Positions 53,098 to 60,509 of a stretch of 64,000 bases of DNA are shown here, piece by piece. A program made the position numbers and the translations under genes. Position 1 is the first letter of the stretch. Every line of letters begins with the position of its first letter. Source of the DNA: PWQG01 sp050486205 (GTDB lineage: Bacteria; Pseudomonadota; Gammaproteobacteria; Pseudomonadales; Pseudohongiellaceae). The notes under the pieces were generated by a model. It saw only the letters and a list, made by a program, of their open reading frames with translations, was not told the origin of the DNA and ran no database searches. The DNA lies in assembly GCA_050486205.1 (NCBI GenBank), contig JBJHCW010000006.1:124001-188000 (forward strand), read 5' to 3'.

Positions 53098-54520
53098 GCG
53101 AGCTACAGCAGCAGTGCATCAGGTGCCGGAAATGCGCCGCATACGGACCATCCACTTCATTGGTATTGGTGGTGCGGGTATGTGTGGCATTGCCGAGGTG
53201 CTGTTGAACCAGGGTTATGCAATCACCGGGTCGGATATCCGTGGGTCAGTCGTCACAGAGCGTCTGGAGGCACTGGGCGCAAAAATCTTTATCGGTCACC
53301 GGGCGGACAATATCAGCGTTGCCGATGTGGTGGTGTATTCCAGCGCAGTCACGGCCCAGAACCCGGAAATGCTTGCTGCTGCGCAGCAGGGCAAGCCCAC
53401 CATTGCGCGCGCGGAGATGTTGGCAGAGCTGATGCGTTACCGACACGCCGTGGCCATTGCAGGCACCCATGGCAAGACCACTACAACCAGTCTTGTTGCG
53501 TCCATTTTCACCGAAGCCGGACTTGATCCGACCTTTGTCATTGGCGGTCGCCTCAACAGCGCTGGCGCCAACGCCAAACTGGGTGAGAGCCGTTATCTGG
53601 TGGCAGAGGCAGATGAGAGTGATGTTTCGTTCCTGCACCTTCAGCCTATGGTGTCGGTTGTCACCAATATAGATGCAGATCACATGAGTTCCTACGACGG
53701 GGACTTCAACAAGCTGAAACAGTACTTCATCGAATTTCTTCACAACCTCCCATTCTATGGTCTGGCAGTGTTGTGTATTGATGATCCGGTGGTTGCAGAG
53801 ATCATGCCGCGTATATCCCGGCCTGTTCTCACTTACGGGTTCTCGGAAAAAGCCGACTATCGCATCGCCGCATTGACGCAGAACCGGCAATTCACCGAGT
53901 TCGATGTGTATTGTCCCGGCAAGACAGAGCCGTTGCACATCGAACTGAATATACCGGGCCGGCACAATGCGCTGAATGCAACGGCGGCACTGGCGGTGGC
54001 CAGTGATGAAGGTATTGCAGACGAGCATATCTGCAGGGCCTTGCAGCGCTTCCAGGGTGTTGGACGTCGATTCGATATCCAGGGCCAGTTTCCAGTGCAG
54101 GGCGGCGAGGTCATGCTGCTCGACGATTACGGTCACCACCCCAGTGAAGTCCGCGCGACCATCGAGGCATTGCGCAGTGGCTGGCCGAATCAGCGGTTGG
54201 TGATGATCTATCAGCCGCACCGGTTCAGTCGGACCAAGGACCTGTATGAGGATTTTGTCAAAGTGCTGTCCGAGGTGGACGTTCTGTTGATGCTGGAAGT
54301 CTATTCAGCCGGAGAGGCGGCCATACCGGGCGCAGACGCTCGCAGTCTGTGCGGCAGCATTCGCCAGCGAGGCCGGGTGGACCCGGTGTTTGTGCAGGAT
54401 GAGGACGACATACAGGCTGTTCTGCGTGGCCTGCTGCGCGATGGCGACATAGTGATTACCCAGGGCGCTGGCAGTGTGGGCGCCCTGGCCCGAAAACTCA
54501 GCACGGAAGGTTTCCTGTGA
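53090..54520 (+). CDS. murC: UDP-N-acetylmuramate--L-alanine ligase MurC
   Basis: This 476-residue Mur ligase adds L-Ala, the first peptide residue. The N-terminal IHFIGIGGAGMCGIAEVL binds UDP, the P-loop is AGTHGKTTTTS, and DDYGHHPSEV is the metal/substrate motif. I chose the ATG at 53090, which overlaps murG by 8 bases; a longer frame starting inside murG adds residues outside the family. The stop overlaps the ddl GTG start. Confidence 0.97.
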   Translation: MTERATAAVHQVPEMRRIRTIHFIGIGGAGMCGIAEVLLNQGYAITGSDIRGSVVTERLEALGAKIFIGHRADNISVADVVVYSSAVTAQNPEMLAAAQQGKPTIARAEMLAELMRYRHAVAIAGTHGKTTTTSLVASIFTEAGLDPTFVIGGRLNSAGANAKLGESRYLVAEADESDVSFLHLQPMVSVVTNIDADHMSSYDGDFNKLKQYFIEFLHNLPFYGLAVLCIDDPVVAEIMPRISRPVLTYGFSEKADYRIAALTQNRQFTEFDVYCPGKTEPLHIELNIPGRHNALNATAALAVASDEGIADEHICRALQRFQGVGRRFDIQGQFPVQGGEVMLLDDYGHHPSEVRATIEALRSGWPNQRLVMIYQPHRFSRTKDLYEDFVKVLSEVDVLLMLEVYSAGEAAIPGADARSLCGSIRQRGRVDPVFVQDEDDIQAVLRGLLRDGDIVITQGAGSVGALARKLSTEGFL

Positions 54521-55458
54521 GCGTCGAGAAATTGAAAAAACTGGATCGCAGCGTATACGGCAATGACCGTGTGGCCGTACTGATGGGCGGTAACTCGGCG
54601 GAGCGTGAGATCTCACTGCTCAGTGGCAAGGCTGTGCTGAAAGCACTTCAGTCGCGTGGCGTCAATGCCGTGGCCATCGATGTTGATGCTTCACTGGTCG
54701 AACGACTCAGGGCCGAGGGCATCACTCGTGTATTCAACGCATTGCATGGCCGAGGCGGGGAAGATGGTCAGCTGCAGGGTCTGTTGAGCATGATGGGTAT
54801 TCCGTGTACCGGCAGTGGCCTGCTTGCGTCGGCCCTGGCCATGGACAAGGCCAGAACCAAACAGTTGTGGCAAAGCCTCGGCCTGAGCACACCCAGATTT
54901 TTCCTTCTGGATGGCGAATCGGATTGGCAGGGCATCATAGATGATTGCGGCGAGGTGGTTGTGAAACCGGTGCATGAAGGTTCCAGCATCGGCATGGCCA
55001 TGGTGAGTACGGCGGAGCAGTTGCAGCAGGCCTGGCAGGCGGCAACCCGTTTTGATGCCGTGGTCATGGCCGAGCAGCGCATCCGTGGTCGCGAATTCAC
55101 AGTATCAATTCTGCAAGGCGATGTCCTGCCTGCCATCGAGCTGGGTACGGATCGGGAATTTTTCGACTTCGACGCCAAGTATCTGCGTGATGACACCCGT
55201 TATTCATGTCCTGCCGAGTTGACAGATGAGCAGGCCCATCGCCTGGAGCGTCTGTGCCTTGATGCCTTCAATGCGCTTGGCTGCAGTGGCTGGGGGCGCG
55301 TTGATGTGATGATGGATCAGGGTGGCGAATTCTATTTGCTGGAGGTCAATACTGTGCCCGGCATGACTGATCACAGTCTGGTTCCCATCGCTGCAGCACA
55401 ACGCGGTATGGATTTTGGTGACCTTGTAATGATGGTTTTGTATGGAGCGGATCTGTAG
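54517..55458 (+). CDS. ddl: D-alanine--D-alanine ligase
   Basis: This 313-residue ATP-grasp enzyme makes the D-Ala-D-Ala dipeptide for MurF. It has GGNSAEREISLLSG at the N-terminus (Glu for D-Ala binding), KPVHEGSSIGM in the ATP-grasp loop, and LLEVNTVPGMTDHSL at the end. The start is GTG at 54517 overlapping the murC stop. It is the dcw-cluster type (DdlB). Confidence 0.97.
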   Translation: MSVEKLKKLDRSVYGNDRVAVLMGGNSAEREISLLSGKAVLKALQSRGVNAVAIDVDASLVERLRAEGITRVFNALHGRGGEDGQLQGLLSMMGIPCTGSGLLASALAMDKARTKQLWQSLGLSTPRFFLLDGESDWQGIIDDCGEVVVKPVHEGSSIGMAMVSTAEQLQQAWQAATRFDAVVMAEQRIRGREFTVSILQGDVLPAIELGTDREFFDFDAKYLRDDTRYSCPAELTDEQAHRLERLCLDAFNALGCSGWGRVDVMMDQGGEFYLLEVNTVPGMTDHSLVPIAAAQRGMDFGDLVMMVLYGADL

Positions 55459-56387
55459 TGGGCAGAAAAGAGCCACACATCACATTTTCGGCCTATACGG
55501 GCGATGATGAGTTTTCGGAGGATTTCGGGCCCTCGCGCTCGCGTGCCCGGTCGAAACCGGCTGTGCACGAGACGCCGCCGAGGCCGCGACGGCGATTGCG
55601 CTTCTGGTTGTTGTGTGTGCTGATGGTGTCAGTGTCAGGGGCCGCAGTCAGGCATTATGCAGCGCCGGTCGGCGAGGTTCTCAATGTGAATCTCAACCTG
55701 AAGCTGTCGTTGCCGGACTGGCAACTGCCCGAAATGCCTGCCATGGACGGACCACTTTTCAATCGCCCGATCCACACCGTAAGGATCGAATCACCGGTTC
55801 GTCGTATCAGCGAAGCCGAGATACGCACCGTGCTGGCGCGCCGCCTGGATGAAGGCTTTCTTCGTATCGATGTGCGACAGGTGAAGGCAGAACTGGAAGA
55901 AAATCCCTGGGTGGATCAGGCCAGCGTTCGGCGGGTATGGCCAGACAGTCTGGCGGTCAATGTCATTGAACAGCAACCCATTGCACGCTGGGGTGAAACT
56001 GAGCTGCTCAATGCCTATGCCGAAAAGTTTACCCCGCCCGACATGCGCGTGGTGGAGTCACTGCCGGAGCTGCGAGGTCCGGAGGACAAGGCGTTGACAA
56101 TGATGCGTCAGTATCAGCAGTTCAGCCAGATGCTGAGCCCCTCAGGCTTGCGCATCCGGAAGCTGAGTCTGAGCGAGCGCGGTAGCTGGACGCTGGAAGT
56201 GGACAACGAGCTGCGTCTGGAACTCGGGCGTGAACATCTGGTGGAGCGCCTGCAGCGCTTTGTTGTGCTGTACGACAGGGCTCTGTACCAGAAAGTGGAT
56301 GAGATCAGTGTGATTGATCTGCGGTACCGAAATGGCATGGCGGTACGCAACCGGGAAACCGGTACAGGCGAGGTGGCCTCATTATGA
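55458..56387 (+). CDS. ftsQ: cell division protein FtsQ
   Basis: This 309-residue bitopic divisome protein has a long basic cytoplasmic N-terminus, a membrane helix near residues 48-66, a POTRA domain (from about residue 95, IHTVRIESPVRRISEAEIRTVL-like) and a beta domain. It recruits FtsL and FtsB. The GTG start shares a base with the ddl stop. The cytoplasmic tail has several Arg-Ser repeats (SRSRARSK). Confidence 0.94.
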   Translation: MGRKEPHITFSAYTGDDEFSEDFGPSRSRARSKPAVHETPPRPRRRLRFWLLCVLMVSVSGAAVRHYAAPVGEVLNVNLNLKLSLPDWQLPEMPAMDGPLFNRPIHTVRIESPVRRISEAEIRTVLARRLDEGFLRIDVRQVKAELEENPWVDQASVRRVWPDSLAVNVIEQQPIARWGETELLNAYAEKFTPPDMRVVESLPELRGPEDKALTMMRQYQQFSQMLSPSGLRIRKLSLSERGSWTLEVDNELRLELGREHLVERLQRFVVLYDRALYQKVDEISVIDLRYRNGMAVRNRETGTGEVASL

Positions 56388-57616
56388 CAGACAAGAGCAA
56401 GAACATGATCGTCGGACTGGATATCGGTACATCCAAGGTGGTCGCCATTGTTGGTGACATAAAAGCCGATGGCAACCTGGATATAGTCGGCATCGGCAGT
56501 CATCGATCCCGCGGCCTGAAGAAAGGCACTGTGGTGAATATCGAATCGACCGTGGAGTCAATCCAGCGTGCAGTCGAGGAAGCCGAACTCATGGCTGGCT
56601 GTCAGATCCAGTCGGTGTATGCAGGCATTGCGGGTAGTCACATCCGCAGCATGAACTCCCACGGTATTGTTGCCATCCGTGACGGTGAAGTTACACGTGC
56701 GGACATTGACCGGGTGATTGATGCAGCGCAGGCCGTTGCCATTCCGGCTGATCAGCGTGTACTCCACATACTGCCCCAGGAATACATCATCGATTCCCAG
56801 GAGGGCGTAAAGGAGCCACTTGGCATGTCGGGCGTGCGGCTGGAGGCGAAAGTACATCTGGTTACCTGTGCCATCAATGCGGTACAGAACATCGAGAAGT
56901 GCATCAAGCGGTGCGGGCTTCAGACCGAGGAAATAATTCTGGAACAACTGGCCTCAAGTTATTCCGTGCTTACCGAGGACGAGAAGGAGCTGGGTGTCTG
57001 CCTGGTGGATATAGGTGGCGGCACAACCGATATAGCCGTTTTCACAGAAGGCGCCATCAGGCACACGGGTGTGATTCCCATCGCCGGAGACCAGGTCACC
57101 AATGATATCGCCATGGCCTTGCGCACGCCCACGGACAATGCCGAAGAGATCAAGATCAAGTACGCCTGTGCACTGACCCAGTTGGCCAGCGCAGGTGACA
57201 CGATCAAGGTGCCAAGTGTGGGGGATAGGCCGCCACGGGACCTTTCACGACAATCATTGGCCGAGGTGGTTGAGCCACGGTATGACGAGTTGTTTACCCT
57301 GATCAAGGCAGAGCTGCAGCGCAGTGGTTTCGAAGACCTCATGGCGGCAGGCATTGTGCTGACCGGTGGCACCAGCAAGATGGAAGGTGTGGTGGACCTG
57401 GCAGAGGAGGTGTTCCATATGCCGGTGCGTATTGGTTCGCCGCAACAGGTGCGCGGACTGAGCGACATCGTAAGGAATCCGATTTATTCAACGGGTGTTG
57501 GACTGCTGCTGTACGGAATGCGGCAGCATCAGGAACGTCGTGAGCATGCTCCGGTTCGGGAAGCACAACCCAACCTGTGGCAACGGCTCAGGGACTGGAT
57601 TAAAGAAAATTTTTGA
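56384..57616 (+). CDS. ftsA: cell division protein FtsA
   Basis: This 410-residue actin-like protein tethers FtsZ to the membrane. The nucleotide-binding motifs are GLDIGTSKVVAIVG (phosphate 1) and VDIGGGTTDIAVF (phosphate 2). The C-terminal amphipathic helix NLWQRLRDWIKENF is the membrane-targeting segment. It overlaps ftsQ by four bases. ftsZ starts after 50 bases. Confidence 0.98.
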   Translation: MTDKSKNMIVGLDIGTSKVVAIVGDIKADGNLDIVGIGSHRSRGLKKGTVVNIESTVESIQRAVEEAELMAGCQIQSVYAGIAGSHIRSMNSHGIVAIRDGEVTRADIDRVIDAAQAVAIPADQRVLHILPQEYIIDSQEGVKEPLGMSGVRLEAKVHLVTCAINAVQNIEKCIKRCGLQTEEIILEQLASSYSVLTEDEKELGVCLVDIGGGTTDIAVFTEGAIRHTGVIPIAGDQVTNDIAMALRTPTDNAEEIKIKYACALTQLASAGDTIKVPSVGDRPPRDLSRQSLAEVVEPRYDELFTLIKAELQRSGFEDLMAAGIVLTGGTSKMEGVVDLAEEVFHMPVRIGSPQQVRGLSDIVRNPIYSTGVGLLLYGMRQHQERREHAPVREAQPNLWQRLRDWIKENF

Positions 57617-57643
57617 TTGACTGAACATTTTAAAAAACGAGTG

Positions 57644-57655
57644 TGTCCTAGGACA
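57644..57655. promoter_or_regulatory. perfect 12-base palindrome upstream of ftsZ
   Basis: TGTCCTAGGACA lies 11 bases before the ftsZ ATG and just upstream of its AGAGGGGG ribosome-binding site, in the 50-base ftsA-ftsZ gap. It could be a small operator, or a hairpin near the ribosome-binding site. Confidence 0.45.
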
Positions 57656-57666
57656 GAGGGGGTAGT

Positions 57667-58851
57667 ATGTTTGAACTGGTCGATAGCCTTCCGCAAAGCG
57701 CGGTGATCAAGGTGATTGGTGTTGGTGGTGGTGGTGGCAACGCCGTCAGCCACATGATTGCCAATCATGTTGATGGTGTTGATTTTGTCTGCGCCAATAC
57801 TGACGCCCAGGCACTGAACAGTCTGCAGGCAAAGACTTTGCTGCAAATGGGCAGTACCGTTACCAAAGGGCTGGGTGCTGGTGCCAATCCGGAGATCGGC
57901 CGACAGGCTGCTCTGGAAGACCGCGATGAGATCGCCGAGATACTCGCCGGTGCTGACATGGTCTTTATCACAGCTGGCATGGGTGGCGGTACCGGTACCG
58001 GTGCTGCTCCGGTTTTTGCCGAAGTGGCACGTGAGCTTGGCATATTGACGGTGGCGGTTGTGACACGACCGTTCCCGTTCGAAGGCAAGAAACGATCCTT
58101 GCTGGCCGATGCCGGTATCCGGGAGTTGTCCGAGCATGTGGATTCTCTCATCACGATACCGAATGAGAAATTGCTGGATGTACTTGGCAAGAATGCGTCC
58201 CTGCTGGAAGCGTTCAAGGCAGCAAACGATGTGCTGCTTGGCGCGGTCAAGGGCATTGCCGATCTGATCATTCGTCCGGGTATGATCAATGTGGACTTTG
58301 CCGATGTACGCACAGTCATGTCCGAAATGGGTATGGCCATGATGGGCACCGGTTATGCATCCGGTGAAGGTCGTGCGCGCGAGGCTGCCGAGTCAGCCAT
58401 TCGCAGTCCCTTGCTTGAAGATGTGAATCTTCACGGTGCCCGGGGCATTCTGGTCAATATCACGGCGGGTGAGAGCCTGTCTCTGGGTGAATTCTCCGAA
58501 GTCGGTGATACCGTGGGCGAATTTGCATCCGATGATGCAACCGTTGTGGTTGGCACGGTGATTGATCCCGACCTGGGTGACGAAATCCGGGTGACGGTTG
58601 TGGCGACAGGCCTGGGCGACATTCGTGCTGCCGAGAAGCCCACCAAGGTGGTTGACAATACACGTGCGCAACCCAATGTAACTGACTATCGCACTCTGGA
58701 TCGACCGCCAGCGATGCGGCAGAAACAGGCCGAGGCACGAACCGCGCCGTCGCGTCAGGGCGCCCATGCGGGTCTGGCGCGGGCTGTTGGCGCTGAAACC
58801 GATATGGACTATCTGGATATCCCGGCGTTTCTGCGCCGCCAGGCGGACTGA
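57667..58851 (+). CDS. ftsZ: cell division GTPase FtsZ
   Basis: This 394-residue tubulin homologue forms the Z ring. The tubulin signature is GGGTGTG within ITAGMGGGTGTGAAPV, the N-terminal glycine loop is VIGVGGGGGNAVSHM, and the T7 loop contains NVDFADV. The C-terminal conserved peptide YLDIPAFLRRQAD, which binds FtsA and ZipA, is intact after an Arg/Ala-rich linker. Length is close to E. coli FtsZ (383). Confidence 0.99.
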   Translation: MFELVDSLPQSAVIKVIGVGGGGGNAVSHMIANHVDGVDFVCANTDAQALNSLQAKTLLQMGSTVTKGLGAGANPEIGRQAALEDRDEIAEILAGADMVFITAGMGGGTGTGAAPVFAEVARELGILTVAVVTRPFPFEGKKRSLLADAGIRELSEHVDSLITIPNEKLLDVLGKNASLLEAFKAANDVLLGAVKGIADLIIRPGMINVDFADVRTVMSEMGMAMMGTGYASGEGRAREAAESAIRSPLLEDVNLHGARGILVNITAGESLSLGEFSEVGDTVGEFASDDATVVVGTVIDPDLGDEIRVTVVATGLGDIRAAEKPTKVVDNTRAQPNVTDYRTLDRPPAMRQKQAEARTAPSRQGAHAGLARAVGAETDMDYLDIPAFLRRQAD

Positions 58852-58946
58852 TCGACAGGGCACACACGTGGGGCGGTGTCGGCGCCAGGGACTGGCGCGG
58901 GCACCATCCATTTGCGGTTCAGATACTGCGTGTGTCCAGGCTTGTA

Positions 58947-58975
58947 TTGGGTTCCGTCAGGATATTTGGTATCAT
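58947..58975 (+). promoter_or_regulatory. possible lpxC promoter
   Basis: TTGGGT (58947-58952) and TATCAT (58970-58975) are 17 bases apart, about 55 bases before the lpxC start in the 180-base gap after ftsZ. The gap also holds a short GCGCCAG/CTGGCGC hairpin (58882-58898). Confidence 0.4.
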
Positions 58976-59031
58976 CTGGCGGCAATTATCAGTGGCCCGC
59001 TCATGGCTGGCCCGCGGCGAGAAATTCCATC

Positions 59032-59943
59032 ATGTTGAAACAGAGAACCCTGAAAAACGCGATCAAGGCGACCGGTGTCGGTTTGCACACGGGTGAGAAA
59101 ATTTACCTCACCATGCGCCCCGCGCCCGTGAACACGGGTGTCATCTTTGTCCGTACCGATCTTGACCCGCAGGTGGAGATTCCCGCCACGGCTCACAATG
59201 TCGGGGAGACCACGCTGTCCACTGCGCTGGTCAAGGATGGTGTTCGTGTTTCAACCATCGAGCATCTGATGTCGGCCATGTCCGGCCTGGGTATTGATAA
59301 CGCCTATATTGATGTATCAGCCGGCGAAGTGCCGATAATGGACGGCAGTGCCGGGCCCTTTGTGTTCCTGATCCAGTCTGCTGGTATCGAGGAGCAGGAT
59401 GCACCCAAGCAGTTCATCCGGATTCTCAAGCCAATGAAGCTGCAGGACGGTGATAAATCGGTAAGCCTGGAGCCGTTTGATGGATTCAAGGTCAGTTATA
59501 CGCTGCTGTACGATCATCCGGTCTACCGCCGTTACACAAAGTCTGCCACCATCGATTTTTCCAGCACCTCCTTTGTCAAGGAAGTGAGCCGGGCCCGCAC
59601 CTTTGGTTTCATGCATGAGTTTGAAGAGTTGCGCAACCGCAACCTGGCACTGGGCGCCAGCATGGACAACGCCATTGCTGTGGGTGACTACAAGGTGCTT
59701 AACGAGGACGGGCTTCGTTACGAGGATGAGTTCGTCAAGCACAAGATCCTGGATTCCATTGGTGATCTGTATCTGTTGGGCCACAGCCTGATTGGCGAGT
59801 TCAAGGGCCACAAGTCCGGTCATGCACTGAACAACGCGTTGCTGCGGGCCATGGACAAGCACCCGGACGCCTGGGAACTGGTGAGCTTTGATTCTGACCA
59901 GAACGTCCCCATATCCTATATCAAACCCGTATTGGCGGCCTGA
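59032..59943 (+). CDS. lpxC: UDP-3-O-acyl-N-acetylglucosamine deacetylase LpxC
   Basis: This 303-residue zinc deacetylase performs the committed step of lipid A synthesis. Zinc ligands are in STIEHLMSA (His) and HKILDSIGDLYLLG (His, Asp), and the general-base region GHKSGHALNN follows. I chose the ATG at 59032 (MLKQRTLKNAIKATGVGLH); the longer frame begins in untranslated sequence. The length is normal (E. coli 305). It follows ftsZ, as in Pseudomonas. Confidence 0.98.
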   Translation: MLKQRTLKNAIKATGVGLHTGEKIYLTMRPAPVNTGVIFVRTDLDPQVEIPATAHNVGETTLSTALVKDGVRVSTIEHLMSAMSGLGIDNAYIDVSAGEVPIMDGSAGPFVFLIQSAGIEEQDAPKQFIRILKPMKLQDGDKSVSLEPFDGFKVSYTLLYDHPVYRRYTKSATIDFSSTSFVKEVSRARTFGFMHEFEELRNRNLALGASMDNAIAVGDYKVLNEDGLRYEDEFVKHKILDSIGDLYLLGHSLIGEFKGHKSGHALNNALLRAMDKHPDAWELVSFDSDQNVPISYIKPVLAA

Positions 59944-59964
59944 GGCTGAAACATTGCAGGCAAC

Positions 59965-60390
59965 ATGAGAGTCGTACTCGTCAATGAACGATATGGGCAT
60001 ACCCGCACTTACGTGATTCGGGGATGGCTTAAAGGCCTGCTTTCGCTTTGCCTGCTCGGCGCCCCTGTTGCACTCGGCTATCTGGGCTACCAGCTCTCGG
60101 TGCAGTCCGGCGAACCCCTGGATCCGACCTACTCCCAGCAGACGCCTGCCCATGCACCGCCGGCAGATGCTGGCCTGGTAGCAGCAGGGCCTGCGGATGA
60201 GGCCCCGTTTGATCTTTTCATGCCTGGGGCAGAGTATGCCGAGCCCGGCGCCGGCTGGCATGAAACTGCGGCGCCGTTTGCTCCTTTGGTGCCACTGCCG
60301 GCAACAGCCGCTGTAACACCGGCACAACAGACGTTCCGCCATGGCCGCGTTGTTGACCCGGCTGCCTACCTCGCTTCTGTCACCCACTGA
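59965..60390 (+). CDS. small single-span membrane protein, possibly an M23-peptidase N-terminal remnant
   Basis: This 141-residue protein has a short cytoplasmic start MRVVLVNERYGHTRTYVIRG, a membrane helix (about residues 24-46) and an Ala/Pro-rich periplasmic tail. The N-terminus resembles the first segment of M23-type peptidases that sit between lpxC and secA in Pseudomonas-like genomes. The coiled coil and LytM peptidase domain are missing, and the tail has no recognised domain. It could be a truncated gene or a distinct small protein. No stop-interrupted remainder was seen in the following 120 bases. Confidence 0.6.
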   Translation: MRVVLVNERYGHTRTYVIRGWLKGLLSLCLLGAPVALGYLGYQLSVQSGEPLDPTYSQQTPAHAPPADAGLVAAGPADEAPFDLFMPGAEYAEPGAGWHETAAPFAPLVPLPATAAVTPAQQTFRHGRVVDPAAYLASVTH

Positions 60391-60509
60391 CTGTCTTCCT
60401 GCAAACCTGTCCGTCGCCTGCCGTGTGCCGCTGACATGCAGATTTCTGCATTGCGCATATAGCCGGCAGCCAATGTATACATCAGAAATTACAGCAGGAT
60501 ACAGTCATC

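Noticed and set aside
53246..54220. Antisense frame of 324 codons opposite murC
   Set aside because: Composition mirrors murC codons and no known domain is seen. GC-rich genomes give many such frames.
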